A stretch of 64,000 nucleotides of DNA from Flavobacterium sp. DG2-3. Lineage in GTDB: Bacteria; Bacteroidota; Bacteroidia; Flavobacteriales; Flavobacteriaceae. Position 1 is the first letter of the stretch, and each line of letters starts with the position of its first letter. Positions 7,349-16,681 of the stretch are shown piece after piece. The translations under genes and the position numbers were made by a program. Location: assembly GCF_030730925.1 (NCBI RefSeq), contig NZ_JAVAMB010000010.1:62001-126000 (forward strand), given 5' to 3'. The notes beneath the pieces were generated by a model that was not told the origin of the DNA, did not search any database, and saw only the letters and a list, made by a program, of their open reading frames with translations.

Positions 7349-9094
7349 CTATTTTCGCTCCCCAATTTGCTGGCGCCACATAGCATAGTACAATCCTTTC
7401 TCCACAATAAGATCATCATGTTTACCTTGCTCGATGATTTTACCTTGTTCTAAAACAAAGATTCGATCTGCATGCATAACAGTTGATAAACGGTGTGCGA
7501 TTAAAACGGTAATTCTATTTTTGTCGGAGATATTTCTGATTGTATCATTAATTTCTTCCTCAGTAATCGAATCCAAAGCTGAAGTTGCTTCATCAAAAAT
7601 CAATAAATTCGGATTTCTTAAGATGGCTCTGGCAATAGACAAACGCTGTTTTTCTCCACCTGAAACTTTAATTCCGCCTTCGCCGATTGTTGTATTTAAA
7701 CCATCTTCTGCACGTCTTAAAAGTTTGTCACAGCTAGCTCTTTTTAGCGCATCGTACAAATCTTCGTCGGTTGCATTTGGCTTAACGAATAATAAGTTTT
7801 CTCGAATTGTTCCTGAGAATAATTGAGCATCCTGAGTTACAAAACCAAGCTGTTTTCTTAAATCTAATAAATCAATTTCTGTCGAATCGATGTCATTATA
7901 TAAAACCTGACCTTCTGCCGGAGTGTATAATCCGACTAACAATTTTACCAAAGTTGTTTTTCCAGATCCCGACGGACCGACAAAAGCAACAGTTTGTCCT
8001 TGTTGAATTTCGAAATTAATATTTTCGACCGCTTTGAATTTGGCTGTTTTATGCTGAAAACTAACATTTTCAAAAAATAATTTCTGAATCGCTCCAATAT
8101 GTTTAGGTGTTTTTGGACGAAATTCTTTTGGAGCATTCAGTAAGTTTTTGAAATTCTCCATCGAAACTTTTGTTTCGTTCAAAGCAATAATAAAGTTTCC
8201 AAGTTCTTGTAAAGGACCAAAAATGAAGAAGGTAAAAAACACCATAGTCAATAAATCTCCAACAATGATTTTTCCTCCGAATAAGAAATAATACAAAGCA
8301 AAAACCACACAAGTTCTTAAAAAGTGAACAGTAGTTCCTTGTATGAAACTTAAACTTCTAATAAATCGGATTTTCTGTAATTCTAATTGAAGGATTTTAA
8401 ATGTATTCAGATTTAAACGCTTTTCTTCCTGATAGGTTAATCCAAGACTTTTTACCAATTCGATATTTCGTAAACTTTCAGTTGTAGAACCGGCCAAAGC
8501 ATTGGTTTGGTTTACGATTTTTCTAGAAACTATTTTAATCTTTTTTCCCAGATACAAACTCACCAAAGCAATAATTGGAGCCGTGATTAAAAAGATAATA
8601 GAAATTCTCAAGTCAATTCGGGCAACATAAACGATAACAAAAATAAACCCGATTATGGTCTGGAAAATCAAAGAAATCGAAAGCGTAATCAGTTTTTCAG
8701 AATCAATTCTCACTTTGGTTAATTTACTTAAAGTTTCACCGCTTCGCTGATCTTCAAATTCAGCATACGGAAGGTCGAGAGATTTTTTGATTCCGTCTGT
8801 GTACATCTGGGCGCCAGTACGCTGAATGACAACATTGGTAAAATAATCCTGAAAGTTTTTGGTAATTCTCGAAATCATGGCTGCTCCAAGTGAAAGTCCC
8901 AGCCAGAATGCCAGAGATTTAATAAAGCCGATTTCGTTTCCTTTGTATTTTGCGAGACCAACGCCGCAGTCCTGCATTAATTTTCCTGTAATTACAGAAT
9001 CTGACAAACTAAAACAAATGTTGATAGTAGCCATTATCAAAGCAAAAAATAGAAGCATTTTATGCTTGATGATGTAGGTATATAATAATTTCAT
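7349..9094 (-). CDS. ABC exporter, fused permease and ATPase
   Basis: The 581-residue half-transporter has an N-terminal six-helix membrane domain (about 15-310) and a C-terminal nucleotide-binding domain. Visible motifs are Walker A VGPSGSGKTT, Q-loop LGFVTQDAQLFSGTIREN, signature VSGGEKQRLS, Walker B LLIFDEATSALD and switch IAHRLSTV. It should work as a homodimer in the inner membrane, exporting a lipid, peptide or drug. The family is MsbA/LmrA-like, but nothing in the sequence names the substrate. It is a single gene, convergent with alaS. All catalytic motifs are intact. Confidence 0.95.
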   Translation of the reverse strand: MKLLYTYIIKHKMLLFFALIMATINICFSLSDSVITGKLMQDCGVGLAKYKGNEIGFIKSLAFWLGLSLGAAMISRITKNFQDYFTNVVIQRTGAQMYTDGIKKSLDLPYAEFEDQRSGETLSKLTKVRIDSEKLITLSISLIFQTIIGFIFVIVYVARIDLRISIIFLITAPIIALVSLYLGKKIKIVSRKIVNQTNALAGSTTESLRNIELVKSLGLTYQEEKRLNLNTFKILQLELQKIRFIRSLSFIQGTTVHFLRTCVVFALYYFLFGGKIIVGDLLTMVFFTFFIFGPLQELGNFIIALNETKVSMENFKNLLNAPKEFRPKTPKHIGAIQKLFFENVSFQHKTAKFKAVENINFEIQQGQTVAFVGPSGSGKTTLVKLLVGLYTPAEGQVLYNDIDSTEIDLLDLRKQLGFVTQDAQLFSGTIRENLLFVKPNATDEDLYDALKRASCDKLLRRAEDGLNTTIGEGGIKVSGGEKQRLSIARAILRNPNLLIFDEATSALDSITEEEINDTIRNISDKNRITVLIAHRLSTVMHADRIFVLEQGKIIEQGKHDDLIVEKGLYYAMWRQQIGERK

Positions 9095-9360
9095 ATAAGA
9101 TTAAAAAATAATGGAAGATGCAAAAATAAGGAATTGTTTGGGTTTGTGATTACGTTTTTTGTTATTAAAAATGTAATTTTTTAACGCTGTTAAGTTGCAG
9201 TAAAAGTTGATGATTATAGTTTTTTCTATAAAAGGTGTTTTTTGAAAATTGAATGCTAAAAAAAAAGAAAAAAATATTTGTTGCGAATGCGGAATCACGT
9301 AAGGTTTTGGTTTTTTGTTGTAGTACGTTTGCGGTAATAACATTTAATACCATAAACAAA

Positions 9361-10137
9361 ATGAAAAAATTTTTATGCCTTTTTAGTGCATTAACACTTT
9401 CTTTAACTTCTTGTTCTAGTGATGATAATGGTTCAGAAGAAGGATCTGCAGCATTATTACCAACAAAAATTACCGAAACAGTTGTTGAAAACGGAAAATC
9501 TGGAACTCTTGATTACACATTAACTTATGATGGAAATAAATTAAAGCAAATTTCCCTATCAGATGCTTCAAAATCTGTTTACACTTACACAGGAGATCTT
9601 ATTACTAAAGTAGAGTATTTTAAGTCAGGAGTTTTACAATGGACTGATGTTTATGCTTACGAGGGAACAAAACTAGTTTCTAAAATTACTACAGATGCTT
9701 TTAATACCACATCTCAAGAAAAATTGACTTTTGTATATAACGCAAACGGAACTGTAAATGTAAATGAGTCAGAAATAATCAACAGACAGGAAATTAAATA
9801 CGATACGACGACCCTATACACATTCGCAAATGGAAATATCATTTCTACTGAATTTATAGACGGAGTGAAAGAAAAAATAACTAGTACATATGACGATAAG
9901 AAAAGCCCGTTTGTGAACATTACAGGTCTAAAACTTTTATTAGACTTAGACAATGAATTTGATTTCTATTCTGCAAATAATGCATTGACAAGTGTAACCG
10001 TAACTTATAATGCTGACGGAAAAGCAGTTCAAACTGCTAGTGTAGATTACAAATTGAAATACAATTCTAGTAATTTCTTAAGTGAGATATTTGCTGGAGA
10101 TGCAAATGATTCTTTCAAAGTTCAAATTACTTATTAA
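9361..10137 (+). CDS. Surface lipoprotein of unknown function
   Basis: I place the start at ATG 9361, giving 258 residues that open with a lipoprotein signal (MKKFLCLFSALTLSLTSC, lipidated Cys18). The longer frame to 9253 would put an unlikely stretch before the signal. After the Cys comes SSDDNGSEEG, an acidic tract that matches the export signal sending lipoproteins to the outer surface in Flavobacteria. The rest is beta-rich with repeats of a T-Y-D-G/Y-N-A-x-G type (LTYDGNKLKQI, FVYNANGTVNV, VTYNADGKAV), recalling RHS/YD-like or DUF4595-type repeats. I do not recognise a function. A terminator hairpin follows at 10159-10190. Confidence 0.8.
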   Translation: MKKFLCLFSALTLSLTSCSSDDNGSEEGSAALLPTKITETVVENGKSGTLDYTLTYDGNKLKQISLSDASKSVYTYTGDLITKVEYFKSGVLQWTDVYAYEGTKLVSKITTDAFNTTSQEKLTFVYNANGTVNVNESEIINRQEIKYDTTTLYTFANGNIISTEFIDGVKEKITSTYDDKKSPFVNITGLKLLLDLDNEFDFYSANNALTSVTVTYNADGKAVQTASVDYKLKYNSSNFLSEIFAGDANDSFKVQITY

Positions 10138-10158
10138 TTAGTTTTCAATAAAATAAAG

Positions 10159-10198
10159 TCCCCAATTAGCTGTTTTGAGTTAATTGGGGATTTTTTTT
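10159..10198 (+). terminator. Terminator after the surface lipoprotein gene
   Basis: A 10-bp stem TCCCCAATTA/TAATTGGGGA (10159-10168 with 10181-10190) is followed by eight T residues. Confidence 0.9.
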
Positions 10199-10230
10199 GA
10201 TGAATAAGTGGGTATTAAGCTGTATTTTTG
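10196..10230 (+). promoter_or_regulatory. Promoter of the GSCFA gene
   Basis: TTTG at 10196-10199 and TATTTTTG at 10223-10230 fit the Bacteroidota -33/-7 pair with a 23-nt spacer. The -7 box ends 12 nt before ATG 10243, giving a very short untranslated leader. It overlaps the TTG at 10228, so a TTG start there would lie inside the promoter, which supports ATG 10243. Confidence 0.55.
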
Positions 10231-10242
10231 AATAAAAAATCC

Positions 10243-11199
10243 ATGCAATTCAGAACCCAAGTCCCAATTTCAAAAAGTAACAATCCGATCGATTACAATT
10301 CGAAAGTACTTTCTCTTGGTTCTTGTTTTGCAGAAAATATGGCGGACAAGTTTGATTATTTTAAATTTCAGAATGAAACCAATCCATTTGGAATTATTTT
10401 CAATCCAGTTTCTATTGAGAAATTATTTAATCGAATTTCGAAACAAGAATGGTTTGAAGAAAAAGACGTTTTCTTTTTTAACGAGCTTTGGCACAGTTAC
10501 GAAGTGCATTCTGATTTGAGCAATTCAGATCGTCAGGAATTGCTAGAAACACTTAACAAAGCAGTTGCAGAAACCTACAAACAGGTAAAAGAAGCAACTC
10601 ATATTATCATCACTTTTGGAACTTCTTGGATTTATAGAAACTTGGAGAAAGATCAAATTGTAGCCAATTGCCACAAAGTGCCTCAAAAACAGTTTTCAAA
10701 AGAATTGTTATCTGCAGAAGCGATTCAGAAAAGCATTCAAAATACAATTGAGTGGATTCAGACTTTAAATCCAAATATCAATTTTATATTTACCATTTCG
10801 CCTGTACGCCATATAAAAGATGGTTTTGCAGAAAATCAGCTTAGTAAATCGCATTTGTTTACAGCGCTCCATTCCAATCTAAAATCTAAAATCAACAATC
10901 TAAAATTAGAATACTTTCCTTCTTACGAAATCATGATGGATGAACTTCGCGACTATCGTTTTTATGCAGAAGATATGCTGCATCCTAACCAAATCGCGGT
11001 TGATTATATTTGGAAGCTTTTCAGCGAAAATAATATATCTGAAGATAGTTTTCCTATAATGAAAGAAGTCGACGAAATCCAGAAAAGCCTACGCCACAGA
11101 AGCTTCAATCCAGACTCAGAACAACATCAAAAATTCTTAGCCAAATTACAGCAGAAAATTGACGCTTTAGGAAAAAAACTGCCACATATTAAGTTTTAG
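10243..11199 (+). CDS. GSCFA domain protein
   Basis: The 318-residue protein carries the name-giving motif LGSCFAENMADKF (GSCFA at residues 26-30), followed by NPFGIIFNP, IITFGTSW, FTISPVRH and the late motif YFPSYEIMMDELRDYRFYAEDMLHPN. GSCFA proteins belong to the SGNH/GDSL hydrolase-like superfamily and are often called acyltransferase- or esterase-like; the substrate is not known. I chose ATG 10243 because the promoter -7 box ends just before it. No signal peptide is visible, so it is probably cytoplasmic. It stands alone between a terminator and a repeat-filled gap. Confidence 0.88.
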   Translation: MQFRTQVPISKSNNPIDYNSKVLSLGSCFAENMADKFDYFKFQNETNPFGIIFNPVSIEKLFNRISKQEWFEEKDVFFFNELWHSYEVHSDLSNSDRQELLETLNKAVAETYKQVKEATHIIITFGTSWIYRNLEKDQIVANCHKVPQKQFSKELLSAEAIQKSIQNTIEWIQTLNPNINFIFTISPVRHIKDGFAENQLSKSHLFTALHSNLKSKINNLKLEYFPSYEIMMDELRDYRFYAEDMLHPNQIAVDYIWKLFSENNISEDSFPIMKEVDEIQKSLRHRSFNPDSEQHQKFLAKLQQKIDALGKKLPHIKF

Positions 11200-11223
11200 T
11201 TTTTTTGCCATTGCTTTTTTTCA

Positions 11224-11364
11224 ACCACGAATTACACAAATTATCACAAATTAATTTTTATTCTGTATAGAATAATTTTTACTCTTCAAGATACCTTGTT
11301 GAGTGATTCATTTATGGTTATCTAATTAGAAAAAATTTGTGATAATTGGTGTAATTTGTGGCTA
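11224..11364. repeat. Palindromic dispersed element, family B copy 1
   Basis: The left arm 11224-11260 (ACCACGAATTACACAAATTA...) and right arm 11330-11364 are imperfect inverted repeats over about 35 nt. The same GCCACGAATT-type arms recur at 18991-19138 and 27061-27238. The element fills most of the 370-nt gap between the GSCFA gene and tamB. I see no gene in the rest of the gap, which presumably holds the tamB promoter. Confidence 0.75.
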
Positions 11365-11569
11365 AAGATTTTTCTAATCAATCTAATTCATGGCAAAAAA
11401 ACTTTGCGCGCTCGCGTCTTCGCTGTATTAAACAACTATTTCTCCATAAAATTTTAGAATAATTCCTCATAATTATGTAAATTGTTAAGGTTTAAATTTT
11501 ACATTTTTGTAAGATGTGTAACCCTGCTTTTTCCAGAAGCAATTTAATCTTAAACGATTTTATTGACGT

Positions 11570-14500
11570 ATGAATAAGAAATCCATTCATTATTTAAAAA
11601 AAACACTTCGTATACTGCTTTGGTGTGTGGGTTCTGTGGTTACATTATTATTACTTCTTATCATTTTAATTCAGGTTCCTTCTGTTCAAAACTTCGTTAA
11701 GGACAAAGCCATAACGTATCTTCAAGGCAAGATAAAAACCAAAGTTTCTTTGGATAAAATCTTGATTAAATTTCCAAAAGATGTAGTGCTAGAAGGTTTT
11801 TATTTTGAAGATCAAAAAAAAGATACTTTACTGGCAGGTAAACGATTAGAAGTTGATGTTGACCTTTTTAAATTGGTAAGCAGCGAATTGGAAATCAATT
11901 CGGTTTCGCTAGAAAATGTAAAAGCCAATATTTCGAGAAACAAAGACGGCGTTTTCAATTTCGATTACATCATAAAAGCATTCGAATCTAAAGAGCCGAA
12001 AGTGGAAGATCCTGATGCAAAACCATTTAAAATATCGGTGGTAAAAGTAAATCTCGATCAGGTTAAATTTAATTTCAAAGATGATTATTCTAAAAACGAC
12101 ATTCGAGTAAACTTGACCCATTTTGATACCAAATTCAAGAAATTCGATTTGGATAAAATGGATTTTAATATTCCGAATATCAACTTGAATGGACTGAAAG
12201 TTATTTTAAACCAAGATGTTGTCGAGAAAATTGCAGAAGTTTCAATTCAAACGGTAGATACCGTTTCAAAACGCCCAGATTTTAAATTAAAACTAGACAA
12301 AATTGCTTTGTCGAAAATTGATATAGCTTATGATAATAAAGATTCCAGATTAGATTCTGGAATAAAATTAGGAAACTTAAATTTAACAGTAAATGAAATC
12401 GATCTTACAAAACAGCTTTTGGATTTTGATACTTTTGAAGTTAAAAATCTTAAAGGAAATCTACGTTTGGGTGCAAAAGATAAGCAAATCGAAGCACCAA
12501 ACCTCGACACAACAGCCATAAAACAAGCAGGCTGGAAAGTAAAACTTAATCAAGTTGATTTAGAAAATATTGCTTTCAAATTTGATGACATGCAATCGAA
12601 ACCTGTTTCAAAAGGGATTGATTATGCGCACATGGATTTGAGTAAATTCAACTTCGAAGCAGAGAAATTATATTACGGAAATGATACAATTTCTGGAAAT
12701 ATCAAAGCCTTAACCGCTAACGAAAAAAGCGGTTTGCAGATTCAAGCTTTAAAAACCAATTTCTTTTACGGACCTAAAAATGCTTCGCTGGAGAATTTGT
12801 ATTTGAAAACGCCACAAACGCTTGTACAAGATAAAGTTAAGGCGCAATACAAATCATTGGAATCGCTTCAGAAAGATTTGGGGAATCTTGCCATTGATGC
12901 CAATTTAAAACAGTCAAAAATTGGTTTTAAAGATATTTTGCTTTTTGTTCCAGATTTGCAAAAACAGAATCCGTTTAAAAGCAATCCAAATGCGATTCTG
13001 CATGTGGATAGCCGCGTAAGTGGAAAAGTAAATAATTTGGATATTTCGAAATTTGAAATGAGCGGAATCGGTACTACAAAAGTTTCCCTTTCGGGGAAGA
13101 TTGCCGGACTGCCTGATGCTCAAAAAGCCTATTATGATTTGAATATCGAGAAGATTTCGAGTACTTCAAAAGACATTAATATGTTTGTGCCAGCAGGAAC
13201 AATTCCGAAAAACATTCAATTGCCTTCGCAGTTAAATCTTCAGGGAAAATTCAAAGGTTCGGTTCAAAATTTCAAAACCAATTTAGCTTTAAACAGCAGT
13301 TTCGGAAATGCAAAAATCGATGCTTTGTTTGATCAGCGCATTAAAAAAAGAGAAAAATACGATGCAACGGTTTCGCTGCAAGAATTTGATTTAGGACGTT
13401 TAATAAAAAACGATTCGATCGGAAAAATTACGCTTAAAGCGAAAGTTAAAGGAAATGGTTTAGATCCAAAAACCGCAAATGCAGCGATTGATGGTTTGGT
13501 ACAGAAAGCGGTTTTTAATCGATATACTTATAAAGATTTGGCTTTAAAAGGAAATATCGAAAATGGCTCTTTTGCAGTAAAATCTGGAATGAAAGATCCA
13601 AACTTGAATTTTGAATTAACCGCTAGCGGAGATACAAAAGAGAAATACCCGACTGTAAAATTAAAACTGAATTTGGATATTGCCGATTTGGAAAAACTGA
13701 ATCTGCATGCCGGCCCGATGAAACTTCGCGGAAATGTTGACGCCGATATCACCAATAGCAATCCTGATTTCTTAAACGGAAAAGTGTTTCTATCTAATAT
13801 TCAGATTCTGCAAGCTGCCGAACCAATTGTCTTAGATTCTATCCGTGTTTTTGCTTTCGCGGATAAGGACAGCAATTCGATAAAAATTTCGTCTCAGTTT
13901 CTAAAAGCAGAAGTGGTTGGAAAATATAAATTGACGACTTTGGCCAATTCCATTCAAAAATCATTATCGAAATATATTGATTTGAAAAACCCGAAAGTCA
14001 ACGCAGAGTCTGATGAGCAAAGATTGGCTTTTATGCTGAAGGTTGACAACGATCCAGTGCTTTTTAAATTACTGCCAAAATTGACAGGTTTAGAACCATT
14101 TACAATCAGCGGAAAATATAATAATCAGACAGATTCTTTAGAAGTAAAAGGAACGATTCCGAGAATTGTTTATGCCAACAACACTATTTCTGATGGGAAA
14201 ATCAATATTGAAGCCAAAGAAAATGCTTTAGAATATTCCGTTTCTGTGGCTACAATTGAAAGCGGTTCTTTAAAAATTCCGTTTACAAGTTTGAGCGGGC
14301 AAGTTCAGAATAATATTTTGACTTATGCGCTTGAGGTTCAAGATGCCAAGCAAAAACAGCAATATTTTATTGCGGGCGAATTTAAAGCTGAAGATTCTAA
14401 AAACATTGTAAAACTGAATCCTGAGAGCTTTATTCTAAATTACGACAAATGGAATGTCGATCCAGAAAACACAATTGAAATTGGAGATAAACGACTTTAT

Positions 14501-16681
14501 GTCAATAAATTTATTTTGAGTAATGACGGAAATGAGTTAAAAATTCAGTCTCAAGGAACGCAGGACAATGCACCTTTGCAAGTCGATTTTGTAAACTTCA
14601 AAATTGAGACCATTATGAACATGGTTAAAAAAGACGAATTACTAATGCAAGGTATGCTGAATGGAAATGCGGTAGTCGAAAACGTAATGACGAGCCCGAC
14701 TTTTACTTCAGATTTAAAAATTGATGATTTTACTTTTAAAGGATCAAAAGTTGGTGATTTAGAAATAAAAGTAGATAATAAAACGGCCAATACGCTTGCT
14801 GCAAATGTAATATTGAGTGACGAAGGAAATGACTTAAAATTAACTGGGGATTATCAGTTGGATGCAGGAAATTTTGATTTGGATTTAGTAATCAATAAGT
14901 TGAATATCAAAAGCATTCAAGGTTTCAGTATGGATAATATTACAGAAGGAACCGGCTATTTGTCTGGAAATTTTAAAGTCACAGGAAATACGTCAGCACC
15001 TCAAGTTAATGGAGAATTAAATTTTAATGATGCTGGTTTTAGAGTGACTCAGCTGAATTCTTATTTCAAGGTAAAACAAGAAAAAATAGCCATTAACAAC
15101 GGAACTATTTCTTTTGATAAATTCTCGCTTTTAGATGAAAATGACAACGAATTATTTGTAGACGGAGACATTAAAACGACTGATTTTAAAGCATACAATT
15201 TTGATTTATTAGTTCAAGCAGACGATTTTAGAGCGATAAATTCTAAAGCAAAAGACAACGATTTGTTCTATGGAGATTTATTTTTAGATACAAAATTAAA
15301 CATCAAAGGTAATCTGGACAGTCCTGTTGTAGACGGAACAGTTAAAATCAATAAAGAGACCAAATTTACAGTGGTGCTGCCTCAGTCAGATCCTTCAATT
15401 GCAGATCGTGAAGGAATTGTAGAGTTTGTGGATGAAGATAATATGTATCTGAAACAAACTGTTGAAATGCAGAACAAACTGAATCAGTCGGAGCTAAAAG
15501 GCATGAACGTGAACGTTGCCATTACTATCAACAAAGAAGCCGAACTGAATTTGATTATCGATAAAGGAAATGGTGACTATCTAAGATTAAAAGGTGAAGC
15601 AGAATTGGTTGGAGGAATCGATCAGTCGGGTAAAACTACTTTGACAGGGAAATATGAGTTCAATGAAGGTGCTTACGAAATGAACTTTAATGGAATTAAA
15701 AGAAAATTCGATCTTCAAAAAGGCAGTTATATTACTTGGAATGGCGAACCGACACTTGCCAATGTCAATATTACGGCAATCTATAAAGTAGAAACAGCTC
15801 CAATTGATTTGCTTGGAAATCAATTGGCAAGTGTAGAACCTGCAATTCGAAATACGTATAAACAAAAATTGCCATTTAATACTTTATTAAAAATGAATGG
15901 CGAATTGATGAAACCAGAAATTTCTTTTGGAATTGAACTTCCAGATGGAAATTATAATGTTTCTTCAGACGTTGTCTCAGCTACGCAAACCAAGTTAAAA
16001 CAGCTCGAACAAGATCCGGCAGAATTAAACAAACAGGTTTTTGCACTTTTATTATTAAACCGATTTGTAGGCGAAAATCCGTTTGCGAGCGAGAGTGGCG
16101 GTACAAGTGCAGAAACGTTGGCAAGACAGAGTGTGAGTAAAATACTTTCGCAGCAATTAAACAATTTGGCAAGTGATCTTATTACAGGTTTTGAAGTCAA
16201 TTTTGATTTAGAATCTACGGAAGATTATACAACGGGAACTATGGAAAACCGTACCGATTTAAATGTAGAAGTTTCTAAAAGATTATTAGACGACCGATTG
16301 AAAGTTACCGTAGGAAGCAGTTTTGGTGTTGAAGGACAGGAGCGCGCCAATGAAGAAAGTACCAATATTGCCGGCGACGTTGCTCTAGATTATCAGTTGA
16401 CTAAGGACGGGCGTTATGTTGTTCGTGCCTACAGAAAAAACCAATATCAGGTTGCCGTTGAGGGTCAAGTGGTAGAAACGGGTGTCGGATTTATTATCAC
16501 GATGAGTTACAATAAATTCAGAGAACTTTTCCACCGTACCGAGGCTGAGAAAGAATTGATTAAAGAAGAAAAAATAAGAAAAGAGAAAGAAAAGCAGAAA
16601 AAAAAGGAAGCAAAGGAAAAAGAGAAACTGCAGGAAAATCAGGAAGAAAACAAAATTGAAGGTAATGAGCAAAAAACATAA
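11570..16681 (+). CDS. tamB: TamB-like translocation and assembly protein
   Basis: The 1703-residue protein has one N-terminal membrane helix (about 13-35) followed by a very long repetitive beta-structure, as expected for AsmA/TamB proteins that form a periplasm-spanning groove. The C-terminal DUF490 region (about 1250-1640) shows LTGKYEFNEGAYEMNFNGIK, KRKFDLQKGSYITWNGEP and LNVEVSKRLLDDRLKVTVGSSFG. The end is a charged Lys/Glu-rich tail. TamB works with an outer membrane BamA-family partner in inserting outer membrane proteins and probably moving phospholipids. The partner gene overlaps its 3' end by 17 nt, so the two are translationally linked. Confidence 0.93.
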   Translation: MNKKSIHYLKKTLRILLWCVGSVVTLLLLLIILIQVPSVQNFVKDKAITYLQGKIKTKVSLDKILIKFPKDVVLEGFYFEDQKKDTLLAGKRLEVDVDLFKLVSSELEINSVSLENVKANISRNKDGVFNFDYIIKAFESKEPKVEDPDAKPFKISVVKVNLDQVKFNFKDDYSKNDIRVNLTHFDTKFKKFDLDKMDFNIPNINLNGLKVILNQDVVEKIAEVSIQTVDTVSKRPDFKLKLDKIALSKIDIAYDNKDSRLDSGIKLGNLNLTVNEIDLTKQLLDFDTFEVKNLKGNLRLGAKDKQIEAPNLDTTAIKQAGWKVKLNQVDLENIAFKFDDMQSKPVSKGIDYAHMDLSKFNFEAEKLYYGNDTISGNIKALTANEKSGLQIQALKTNFFYGPKNASLENLYLKTPQTLVQDKVKAQYKSLESLQKDLGNLAIDANLKQSKIGFKDILLFVPDLQKQNPFKSNPNAILHVDSRVSGKVNNLDISKFEMSGIGTTKVSLSGKIAGLPDAQKAYYDLNIEKISSTSKDINMFVPAGTIPKNIQLPSQLNLQGKFKGSVQNFKTNLALNSSFGNAKIDALFDQRIKKREKYDATVSLQEFDLGRLIKNDSIGKITLKAKVKGNGLDPKTANAAIDGLVQKAVFNRYTYKDLALKGNIENGSFAVKSGMKDPNLNFELTASGDTKEKYPTVKLKLNLDIADLEKLNLHAGPMKLRGNVDADITNSNPDFLNGKVFLSNIQILQAAEPIVLDSIRVFAFADKDSNSIKISSQFLKAEVVGKYKLTTLANSIQKSLSKYIDLKNPKVNAESDEQRLAFMLKVDNDPVLFKLLPKLTGLEPFTISGKYNNQTDSLEVKGTIPRIVYANNTISDGKINIEAKENALEYSVSVATIESGSLKIPFTSLSGQVQNNILTYALEVQDAKQKQQYFIAGEFKAEDSKNIVKLNPESFILNYDKWNVDPENTIEIGDKRLYVNKFILSNDGNELKIQSQGTQDNAPLQVDFVNFKIETIMNMVKKDELLMQGMLNGNAVVENVMTSPTFTSDLKIDDFTFKGSKVGDLEIKVDNKTANTLAANVILSDEGNDLKLTGDYQLDAGNFDLDLVINKLNIKSIQGFSMDNITEGTGYLSGNFKVTGNTSAPQVNGELNFNDAGFRVTQLNSYFKVKQEKIAINNGTISFDKFSLLDENDNELFVDGDIKTTDFKAYNFDLLVQADDFRAINSKAKDNDLFYGDLFLDTKLNIKGNLDSPVVDGTVKINKETKFTVVLPQSDPSIADREGIVEFVDEDNMYLKQTVEMQNKLNQSELKGMNVNVAITINKEAELNLIIDKGNGDYLRLKGEAELVGGIDQSGKTTLTGKYEFNEGAYEMNFNGIKRKFDLQKGSYITWNGEPTLANVNITAIYKVETAPIDLLGNQLASVEPAIRNTYKQKLPFNTLLKMNGELMKPEISFGIELPDGNYNVSSDVVSATQTKLKQLEQDPAELNKQVFALLLLNRFVGENPFASESGGTSAETLARQSVSKILSQQLNNLASDLITGFEVNFDLESTEDYTTGTMENRTDLNVEVSKRLLDDRLKVTVGSSFGVEGQERANEESTNIAGDVALDYQLTKDGRYVVRAYRKNQYQVAVEGQVVETGVGFIITMSYNKFRELFHRTEAEKELIKEEKIRKEKEKQKKKEAKEKEKLQENQEENKIEGNEQKT

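Noticed and set aside
9253..9360. N-terminal extension of the surface lipoprotein
   Set aside because: It would place 36 residues before a textbook lipoprotein signal peptide that begins at 9361.
16385..16672. Phe-rich minus-strand frame opposite the TamB tail
   Set aside because: It is the reverse of the Lys/Glu codon run; the FLFFLCFLFFLL text is an artefact of AAA/GAA codons.
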